NCBI GenBank assembly: GCA_964549785.1
Contig: CAZJXA010000221.1
Location: forward strand, 1 to 5,659
Source of the DNA: JBEIUO01 sp964549785
GTDB lineage: Bacteria > Planctomycetota > Phycisphaerae > Phycisphaerales > UBA1924
Direction of reading: 5' to 3'
DNA length: 5,659 bases
Below the pieces are notes generated by a model. It was not told where the DNA came from. It saw only the letters and a list, made by a program, of their open reading frames with translations, and searched no databases. Positions 1 to 4,925 of the stretch are shown here, piece by piece. The translations under genes were made by a program, and so were the position numbers. Numbering within the stretch: the stretch's first letter is position 1; each line of letters starts with the position of its first letter.

Positions 1-1303
1 TCGAATCATCCTCGGCCACCGAATCCAGCCAGCGGGTGATCGTCGCCGCGGCGACCGCGTTGTTGCGGGATAATCCCGATCCGTCGACGATCGTCGTCGT
101 CGCCGCAAACTCGGGGCCGATCTTCTGGCTGATGAGCATTCGCACCACCGCCGACCCGTTAGCCCACGAACCGGGCTCCTTGGTCACTTCGTGCCCGCAA
201 CGCTTGAGCAAGGCTTCCGCGTACAGGTTCATCGAGTCCGAGTTGCACCGTTCCAAAATCTCGTGCATGGGCGTGGCGATCACCGCCAGCGTCCGACCTT
301 TGTCAAATCTCTCATCCGCGGCCGCCAGCCGCACACCCTCCGGCTCCGAATCGGGCGACGGTTGCCCCTTGCCGACCTTGATCCCCTTCGCGTTTAATCG
401 CGACGCCAGCAACCGGCCCGTCAGGTCGGGGGCTCCGTGGATCGGAACGCGGATGCCCTCAGAAACCGGGTAACGAACGTCGCCGCGCAGCACGAAGCGG
501 TTCTGATCCGGCTCGCGGCTCAGCCACGGCGAGTTCTGACCCTGCCCCACGGTCCGCGCCCGATTCTGGATAGATATCCACGGGGCATCGGGCTCCACGG
601 ACATGGTCGGCGGCCGACCCACGCCGTCCCGGTTGGGCTTGGCGAACACCGCGATCACGTTGCAATTAAAGTTGATCCCCGCCACCTCCGCCGAGTGTGG
701 CATGAGAAAGTTCCGGGCGGGCCAATCCGCATGCAGATACTCGCGGTCAAAGACCCGGTCATCGACGATCAACTCGGATGCCCCGGTGACGCCGGCCCTG
801 ATCGCCGCGTCGGCCAACAGATCTAAAACGTCCGTCACCGAAAGCCTCGGCTTCGTGTGGCCCAGAATCTCTGGGTCAGCCAAGGCCGGATCGCCGCTGC
901 CCACCAGCACCAGCCGGTCGCCGTCTTGACGCAATTCCGTCTCGAACGAAAAGTCCGAACCGAGGATCATCAGCGCCGCCCCGCTCGTCAACAACTTCTG
1001 GTTAGATGCCGGGATCATGGGCTTGGAAGCCTGGATCGCCGCCAAGATTTCGCCAGATTCCGTGTCGACCACGCTGATCCCCGCGACCGCCCTGCCCAGT
1101 TTACCCTTGTCGATGAACCGCTGAATGTCGGCCGTGAGGTCGGCACCCCGTTGTGAAGCCGGGACCCGTTCCGAAGCTGGTAACGGTGCAGCCCCACCCC
1201 CTTCGGCCAACGCCCGGCCATCACCGCCGCACAGCGCTGCAACCACATGGAGGAACGCCCACAGGCGGAGCCACGAACGTCCATTCATCAAATTTGACGG
1301 CAC
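1..1303 (-). CDS. dacB: D-alanyl-D-alanine carboxypeptidase/endopeptidase, PBP4 type (peptidase S13), C-terminus cut by window edge
   Basis: The reading frame is open from the left edge to 1303. Counting from the ATG at 1288, 429 residues are visible. The protein starts with a hydrophobic export signal (RLWAFLHVVAALC, about residues 8-20, with a possible cut after ALA at 26-28). It then shows the class C penicillin-binding protein motifs: catalytic SxxK as S95-N-Q-K98 within PASNQKLLTSGAAL, SxN as S352-M-N354 within NSDSMNLYAEAL, and D402-GSGLSRNN-410. The ~255 residues between SxxK and SxN match the large insert domains of PBP4. The KTG box should follow but lies outside the window. Family members are periplasmic; they trim D-Ala from peptidoglycan stem peptides and cut cross-links. 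The start is uncertain: GTG at 1303 has a GGAGAG in a good position, while ATG at 1288 has no ribosome binding site. Family assignment is firm; the export site is predicted from sequence. Confidence 0.93.
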   Translation of the reverse strand, partial: MPSNLMNGRSWLRLWAFLHVVAALCGGDGRALAEGGGAAPLPASERVPASQRGADLTADIQRFIDKGKLGRAVAGISVVDTESGEILAAIQASKPMIPASNQKLLTSGAALMILGSDFSFETELRQDGDRLVLVGSGDPALADPEILGHTKPRLSVTDVLDLLADAAIRAGVTGASELIVDDRVFDREYLHADWPARNFLMPHSAEVAGINFNCNVIAVFAKPNRDGVGRPPTMSVEPDAPWISIQNRARTVGQGQNSPWLSREPDQNRFVLRGDVRYPVSEGIRVPIHGAPDLTGRLLASRLNAKGIKVGKGQPSPDSEPEGVRLAAADERFDKGRTLAVIATPMHEILERCNSDSMNLYAEALLKRCGHEVTKEPGSWANGSAVVRMLISQKIGPEFAATTTIVDGSGLSRNNAVAAATITRWLDSVAEDDS

Positions 1304-1307
1304 GAAT

Positions 1308-1313
1308 CTCTCC
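1308..1313 (-). promoter_or_regulatory. Shine-Dalgarno-like GGAGAG that favours the GTG start of dacB
   Basis: On the minus strand GGAGAG ends 4 nt before a GTG (1303-1301), with the GGAG core 6 nt away. The GTG is in frame with and five codons upstream of the ATG at 1288. That ATG has only GTGCCGTCAAATTTG before it, with no purine-rich site at usable spacing. This makes the GTG the likelier start, adding five residues (MPSNL) before the signal peptide. Confidence 0.45.
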
Positions 1314-1375
1314 ACGCGTCCGACACCACCATTCCCGCGACGACCGACCGACGTCTCATCAAATCGGCACTTGGG

Positions 1376-1407
1376 GTCCGCGGACTTCAATCCCCGTTCA
1401 GGCGGGG
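1376..1407. repeat. Palindrome plus short hairpin between the unknown gene and dacB
   Basis: The 124-bp gap at 1304-1427 holds a perfect 10-bp palindrome GTCCGCGGAC (1376-1385) and a 5-bp stem with a 6-nt loop, CCCCG-TTCAGG-CGGGG (1392-1407). On the minus strand the hairpin lies 21 nt past the stop codon at 1428. That is a plausible place for a transcription end, but no T-run follows it, so an intrinsic terminator is not supported. The palindrome could be an operator site for dacB, or chance in GC-rich DNA. Confidence 0.25.
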
Positions 1408-1427
1408 TCGTGCCCGTCACAATCGGT

Positions 1428-1880
1428 CTAACCGGCGAGCGGCCCAAGCCGCGCCAACGCAAACCCGAGGCAGTCCTCGAACTGGCCCTTCCCCTGAAGC
1501 TCCCAGGTCGGCCATTTGATATCGCGGACCTGCGGGGCGTGGATGAGCCCGTCCCGCAGGTATTTCGGCAGTTTGCGCATCGGCAGTTGCTGCATCAGGT
1601 CGGCGCTGAAGGGCACGCACATCCGCAGATGCTCCGGGTCCGGGATCAAGTACACCCATGCCCGGCCGCTTTCGCCCGTGCTCGAGTAGGTGAACGTCCA
1701 CTTCCACACTCCGTGCCACAGCAGCGTTTCGCCAACCCCCGCCGCGGCGCTCAATTGTGCCCGGGCGTGCACCGCCACAGGAACCAGGTGCTTCGCGATC
1801 GCTTCCACCAGTTCCTTGGGGTCGGGCTGGCGGAACCGGTTTTCCCAAAGCGTTCGGTTGGGGGCGGGAGGTATCGTCAT
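1428..1880 (-). CDS. Conserved-looking small cytoplasmic protein of unknown function (150 aa)
   Basis: I do not recognise this 150-residue protein with confidence. It has no signal peptide or membrane segment, so it is probably cytosolic. The inferred fold order is an amphipathic helix (about 22-48), strands around LLWHGVWKWTFTYS (53-66), RAWVYLIP (73-80) and HLRMCVP (84-90), then helices around 91-111 and 131-146. Tryptophans at 55, 59, 61, 75, 123 and 126 would suit a packed core or a binding cleft. This order recalls small YdhG/DUF1801- or DUF3788-like proteins, but that is a weak resemblance. The ATG at 1880 is chosen; a TTG at 1892 would add PDS and one more start residue. Neither has a clear ribosome binding site. 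It is divergent from the receiver gene and 124 bp upstream of dacB. The opposite strand is also open for long stretches, but the protein-like composition favours this frame. Confidence 0.72.
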   Translation of the reverse strand: MTIPPAPNRTLWENRFRQPDPKELVEAIAKHLVPVAVHARAQLSAAAGVGETLLWHGVWKWTFTYSSTGESGRAWVYLIPDPEHLRMCVPFSADLMQQLPMRKLPKYLRDGLIHAPQVRDIKWPTWELQGKGQFEDCLGFALARLGPLAG

Positions 1881-1905
1881 TGAATCGGGCAACGGTCAAC
1901 TCTAT

Positions 1906-1966
1906 GGGGCAATCGCGGTCCATGCGCCGGCCTGCGGATTGATCGAAGATTTCCGACGATTGCCCC
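1906..1966. repeat. Perfect 10-bp inverted repeat with 41-bp spacer in the divergent promoter region
   Basis: GGGGCAATCG (1906-1915) is matched exactly by CGATTGCCCC (1957-1966). After a one-base bulge the pairing continues for three more bases (CGG at 1916-1918 with CCG at 1953-1955). The left arm overlaps the candidate -10 box TATGGG. It could be a paired operator for a dimeric regulator, or a long stem in a 5' leader of the receiver mRNA. Confidence 0.5.
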
Positions 1967-1985
1967 CCGCGTGCCGCCCCCCGCG
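1963..1985. repeat. Direct repeat of CCCCCCGCG, 14-bp period
   Basis: CCCCCCGCG occurs at 1963-1971 and again at 1977-1985, separated by TGCCG, just 18-40 bp upstream of the receiver start codon. The first copy overlaps the right arm of the inverted repeat. It is a C-rich stretch on the plus strand (G-rich on the minus strand) in a stretch with no ribosome binding site. Confidence 0.4.
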
Positions 1986-2002
1986 CGTCAAAGATTGGGC
2001 CC

Positions 2003-2464
2003 ATGACCACCCGTCCCATCCCCGACGACCTTTCCGCCTGCTCCGTGCTCCTTGTTGACGACAACGAACACAACCTCGAACTCTTGCTCGCCTATATGGA
2101 CGATCTCGGCTGCGAACTGCGCTCCGCCAGAGACGGTGTTGAGGCCCTGGAATCCGTCGCCGCCGCCAAGCCCGATCTGATCCTGCTCGATGTGATGATG
2201 CCGCGGATGAGCGGATTCCAGGTGTGCTCCCGGCTCAAGTCCGACCCCGCCACCAAGGGCATCCCCATCGTGATGGTGACCGCCCTCAACGAAGTTTCCG
2301 ATGTGGAGCGGGCGGTGGAATCGGGCGCCGACGACTTTCTCACCAAACCCGTCAACAAACTCGAACTGACCACCCGCGTCCGCTCGCTGCTGAAAGTCGG
2401 CCAGTTGCAGAGGCAACTGCAACAGACTCTTGCCGAACTGCGAAGACTCAACCCGGGCCAGTAG
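2003..2464 (+). CDS. Stand-alone CheY-like response regulator receiver protein
   Basis: This 153-residue protein is a single phosphoacceptor receiver domain with no DNA-binding or enzymatic output domain. The full active site is present: acidic pair D19-D20 in VLLVDDN, phosphoacceptor D63 in LILLDVMMPRMSG, T93 in IVMVTAL and K115 in FLTKPVNK. Sequence around LVDDNEHN and the E-LTTRVRSLLKV helix resembles the receivers of PleD-type regulators. The C-terminal tail (about 120-149) runs as one long helix with leucines at 129, 130, 135, 139, 143, 146 and 149, and may form a short coiled coil for dimerisation or partner binding. Family members are phosphorylated by a histidine kinase and act through protein contacts in the cytoplasm. 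No kinase gene is adjacent. ATG 2003 is the natural start, since the domain begins about 12 residues later; no Shine-Dalgarno is seen. Confidence 0.93.
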   Translation: MTTRPIPDDLSACSVLLVDDNEHNLELLLAYMDDLGCELRSARDGVEALESVAAAKPDLILLDVMMPRMSGFQVCSRLKSDPATKGIPIVMVTALNEVSDVERAVESGADDFLTKPVNKLELTTRVRSLLKVGQLQRQLQQTLAELRRLNPGQ

Positions 2465-2470
2465 GGAGAA

Positions 2471-2510
2471 CACAAGAAGTCACAAGGCGTGAGGACAAGT
2501 CACAAGCGTC
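2471..2510. repeat. Degenerate 10-bp tandem repeats downstream of the receiver gene
   Basis: Four decamers follow in register: CACAAGAAGT, CACAAGGCGT, GAGGACAAGT and CACAAGCGTC. The exact 10-mer AAGTCACAAG occurs at 2477-2486 and 2497-2506, 20 bp apart. The array starts 7 bp after the receiver stop codon, in non-coding DNA between two convergent genes. Confidence 0.5.
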
Positions 2511-2565
2511 ATCAACCGTCACACAGACTCGCGAAACTCGCGCCGGCTCCCCATCTGGTTCCTGC

Positions 2566-2585
2566 TGACTTCCAATGACTTCCAA
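2566..2585. repeat. Tandem 10-bp repeat TGACTTCCAA x2 at the 3' end of the dockerin gene
   Basis: Two perfect adjacent copies of TGACTTCCAA lie at 2566-2575 and 2576-2585, ending 3 bp from the stop codon of the minus-strand dockerin gene. A partial copy, ACTTCCAA, appears inside that gene at 2607-2614. The TGACTT(C) core is the reverse complement of the (G)AAGTCA in the decamers at 2471-2510, so the two repeat blocks face each other. No T-tailed terminator hairpin is seen in the 2465-2588 gap. Confidence 0.5.
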
Positions 2586-2588
2586 GCC

Positions 2589-4790
2589 TTAACACCCACC
2601 CTCCCAACTTCCAAAGAACGCGCCGATGTCGTCTGAATCGGTGTCGCCGTCATTATCAAAGTCGGCTTCCCCCTGCTCCCAGTCGCCGAAGAAAGCGCCG
2701 ATGTCGTCGCTGTCGACGTCGTCGTCGCCGTCCCAGTCGGCCGGGCAGCCGGGCGGTGCCAAGGGCGTCGTGTTCGCCACCAGCAGCACCACGTTGTACG
2801 CCTCGTCGATGCTCGCGGCGTTTCCGCCGACGGCCGTCGGGTCTTCATACAGCCCGTCCGTGTTGACGTCGTAGGCAATCCGCGCCGAGAGCACAACCCC
2901 GCCCACGTTCCGTGAATCTTCGGCCGAGAGCGACGACACATCGGAGTTGTTCCAAGCCGTCTGCGATCCGCTCGAACCCCACACCGAGGCCGTCGAAACC
3001 GAATCCGTGTCCGCCACGTTCAACGTCGCGATCCGGTAATTCCTCGCCGAGTTTCGTCCCGCCATCACATCACCGACCTTGGCCACCACCTCAAGGCGGT
3101 AGCAGAACGTCGCCGAGTCATACACCGCCCGCACCAGGCCCACGCCAGTATCCTGCACGATGGACGCCCCGCTCAGGCGATTGGTCCGGATCGCCGAGAT
3201 AAAATACAAGTTTCCCGCCGCGTCCATCGTCGGCGCCGACATCGAAGGACCCGAAAACCCCAGCGAGGTTTCCGTGAGTGACGCCAGCCGGCCGATCGCC
3301 GAATCGTTCGTCAGCACGCCGTCGCCTTCTCCCGCATCCCCGGTGTTCGGAGCCCCGTCCGAGCCAAAGTCGCCCGTCAACGCCTTGCCTGTCATCGCCG
3401 CGCCGTCCACCCACGCCGCGATGGTCCATGTCGCGCTCGAATTGGGAACCGTCGGATCAAACCGCACCGCCGCAACGGCGTTGGTCCCGTTCGCAGGATT
3501 GGGCGCGGACCCGGCGTACAGCGTGGCCGCCGCCACAGCACGACCAACGGCGTCCTGACCCACGACCCCCGTGCCCGTTCCGCCTCGAAAAGTCACCTGG
3601 CTGTCGTAGTTCCGGAACTCGCCACCGGCCAGCGGCCATGAAAAGGCATCGCACGTGTCCAGCAGAACTCCCGGCAACACAAGCGTGCGGGCCGTCACCG
3701 CACTCCCGCTTGCATCGAGGCCGAAGACGCTCAACGCATCGTTCTTGCTTCCCCCACCCGCCACGCTGCGCGAAACCATGACCCCCGTTCCCACCGTCCC
3801 CGCGAACACCGCCCGCCCCGACACATGCGGGCTGCCGCGATGATCGGTCGCTTGGGGCCGGTGAGCCGTCGCGGTGGTGATCGCGTTCAATCCGGTCTCA
3901 CTCGCCAACCGCCCCAAAAAGTCGCCCGCGACCACAACGTTTCGGCCCGCGACATCGGCTCCTAGGCAGGCCGGGGTGCTCAACGTGGTCGTGCCACCGG
4001 CCAAAACAAAATCCGTCGTGCCCGCCTCGCTGCCGCCCAAATTCGAGATCACGTTCAGCGACGAATTCGTCCGATTCTGCATCCGCACGCGGATCAGGTT
4101 ATCGCCCGTCAACACGTTGCCGGTCGCCGTCGACGTGAACCCGTCCCCTCGAGCCACAACGTTCCCGACGCTGTCGACCGCGCCCAACCCGAACTGTGAG
4201 GTGTCACTCTGCGTCGAATTCGTGTTGTTCTGGGCGGCGACCACACGAGTCACATACAACCGATCCGGAACCGCCGGGTCAAACGCAATCAACCCGCCCG
4301 TCACTTGGTTGGTGAAAATCAATGTCGGCCCCGAAACCGTCTCCTCGAAGTCGAGGAACGCAAACCCAAACACCGAGGCCGCCCCGGTCGGGTTCAACGT
4401 CGAAACCAGCGCGGTATTGTTATCGGTCGCGTTAATCCCGCCGCCCGCCTGCGTCCACAAGCTGTACGCGGCCGACGGATACGCCGCCGATGTCCGCACC
4501 CTCTGGCTCACCGCTGACGACCCGTTGTACGCCGAAAATTTCGTCGGCACAATGCGGCCCGACTTTGCGATCGGTGCCAGACCCAGCAATGTCCCTCGCG
4601 ACGTCACGATCGGCGACAAATCCACGACGTAATTCATCCGCTGCGTCGCCACGTTCCAGGGTCCTAACCCATCCCCCGGCAGCCCGTTCCCACCCAAAAA
4701 ATTCCGCGAAACGCTGTCTTGGGCTCCCGCCGCCGCCGCCAAACCGGCCACCACCGTCAACGCCCCGTAGACAAGCGACTGAATCGCCAT
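2589..4790 (-). CDS. Large exported protein of unknown family with C-terminal dockerin-like tandem EF-hand module
   Basis: This 733-residue protein begins with a signal peptide (SLVYGALTVVAGLAAAAGA, probable cut after A23, AGA-QD). The long middle (about 24-680) is rich in Gly, Ala, Thr, Ser, Asn and Val. Recurring segments such as VDSVGNVVARGDG (206-218), GRAVFAGTVGTG (325-336) and MDAAGNLYFISA (522-533) suggest a repeated beta-strand fold, possibly propeller-like. I do not recognise the family. The tail carries two 25-residue dockerin-like units (684-708, 709-733). A further calcium-loop candidate is DVNTDGLYED (641-650). It has five cysteines after the signal (275, 380, 563, 682, 733), and all three histidines sit at 310, 317 and 322. 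No LPXTG, PEP-CTERM or transmembrane anchor is present. The ATG at 4790 is chosen over one at 4856 because AAAGGA sits 7 nt upstream and the signal peptide begins there. It is probably secreted or surface-bound; no enzyme motif is visible. Confidence 0.88.
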   Translation of the reverse strand: MAIQSLVYGALTVVAGLAAAAGAQDSVSRNFLGGNGLPGDGLGPWNVATQRMNYVVDLSPIVTSRGTLLGLAPIAKSGRIVPTKFSAYNGSSAVSQRVRTSAAYPSAAYSLWTQAGGGINATDNNTALVSTLNPTGAASVFGFAFLDFEETVSGPTLIFTNQVTGGLIAFDPAVPDRLYVTRVVAAQNNTNSTQSDTSQFGLGAVDSVGNVVARGDGFTSTATGNVLTGDNLIRVRMQNRTNSSLNVISNLGGSEAGTTDFVLAGGTTTLSTPACLGADVAGRNVVVAGDFLGRLASETGLNAITTATAHRPQATDHRGSPHVSGRAVFAGTVGTGVMVSRSVAGGGSKNDALSVFGLDASGSAVTARTLVLPGVLLDTCDAFSWPLAGGEFRNYDSQVTFRGGTGTGVVGQDAVGRAVAAATLYAGSAPNPANGTNAVAAVRFDPTVPNSSATWTIAAWVDGAAMTGKALTGDFGSDGAPNTGDAGEGDGVLTNDSAIGRLASLTETSLGFSGPSMSAPTMDAAGNLYFISAIRTNRLSGASIVQDTGVGLVRAVYDSATFCYRLEVVAKVGDVMAGRNSARNYRIATLNVADTDSVSTASVWGSSGSQTAWNNSDVSSLSAEDSRNVGGVVLSARIAYDVNTDGLYEDPTAVGGNAASIDEAYNVVLLVANTTPLAPPGCPADWDGDDDVDSDDIGAFFGDWEQGEADFDNDGDTDSDDIGAFFGSWEGGC
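2592..2741 (-). repeat. Tandem 25-codon dockerin/EF-hand repeat
   Basis: The last 50 codons of the exported protein are two 25-residue units, 18 of 25 positions identical. Loop 1 is D685-W-D687-G-D689-DDVDSD-D696 and loop 2 is D710-F-D712-N-D714-GDTDSD-D721. Both have Asp at EF-hand positions 1, 3, 5 and 12, and both are followed by IGAFFG-x-WE. Known dockerins use such paired loops to bind calcium and dock to cohesins. No cohesin is present here, so the partner is unknown. Confidence 0.85.
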
Positions 4791-4797
4791 GGACGAA

Positions 4798-4803
4798 TCC
4801 TTT
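4798..4803 (-). promoter_or_regulatory. Shine-Dalgarno AAAGGA for the dockerin protein gene
   Basis: On the minus strand AAAGGA is followed by a 7-nt spacer (TTCGTCC) and the ATG at 4790. It sets the start at MAIQSL rather than at the ATG 22 codons upstream (4856), and leaves a clean signal peptide at the N-terminus. Confidence 0.7.
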
Positions 4804-4894
4804 CTGATTAAGCCCAATAGTCCTGAGTCCCCGGGAAAACCCTGCCATTCCGGCAACCCGTCGCGTGAGGCTTACTAATCCTCCCGCTGCCTAG

Positions 4895-4923
4895 ATCGTA
4901 CATCAAGTTGTCCGTTCCTCCAA
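4895..4923 (-). promoter_or_regulatory. Weak candidate promoter for the dockerin protein gene
   Basis: In the 135-bp gap after psuG the minus strand reads TTGGAG (4923-4918), a 17-bp spacer and TACGAT (4900-4895). This is a loose sigma-70 match (3 of 6 and 4 of 6), beginning 2 bp after the psuG stop codon. It would give a leader of roughly 100 nt. The gap size argues for a separate promoter, but the exact position is uncertain. Confidence 0.25.
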
Positions 4924-4925
4924 CC

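Larger units (their letters stand above)
1881..2002. promoter_or_regulatory. Divergent promoter region between the unknown gene and the receiver gene
   Basis: This 122-bp gap must hold the start signals for both flanking genes. On the plus strand TTGAAT (1880-1885), a 17-bp spacer and TATGGG (1903-1908) form a weak sigma-70-like candidate about 95 bp before the receiver ATG. The gap also contains an inverted repeat and C-tract direct repeats (listed separately). No ribosome binding site is visible before the receiver start. The existence of promoters here follows from gene orientation; the exact boxes are uncertain. Confidence 0.4.

Noticed and set aside
36..826. Plus-strand open frames opposite dacB
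   Set aside because: The minus-strand frame here encodes the SxN and DGSGLSRNN motifs of PBP4, so the plus-strand frames are shadows.
1125..1883. Open 252-codon frame on the plus strand across the dacB start and the unknown gene
   Set aside because: It lies antisense to the signal peptide of dacB and to the whole 1428-1880 gene. Its product is Arg/Pro/His-rich low-complexity sequence with no domain, typical of a shadow frame in GC-rich DNA.
1417..2073. Open 218-codon frame on the minus strand spanning the unknown gene, the divergent gap and the receiver start
   Set aside because: It overlaps one gene in another frame and the start of a well-supported plus-strand gene, and reads as Arg/Gly/Ala-rich sequence without domains.
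2471..2585. Possible CRISPR-like array from the short repeats
   Set aside because: The repeats are only 10 bp, degenerate and directly adjacent, without uniform spacers or cas genes.
2465..2588. Bidirectional intrinsic terminator between the convergent genes
   Set aside because: I found only short stems such as CGCG-AAACT-CGCG and no T-run on either strand, so a terminator cannot be supported from sequence alone.
3874..4632. Open 252-codon frame on the plus strand inside the dockerin gene
   Set aside because: It is fully antisense to the exported protein, which has a signal peptide, ribosome binding site and recognisable C-terminal module. The antisense product shows no motif.
4791..4856. 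22-residue N-terminal extension of the dockerin protein from an ATG at 4856
   Set aside because: The extension (MPEWQGFPGD...) is polar and would bury the signal peptide. The ribosome binding site AAAGGA points to the ATG at 4790.
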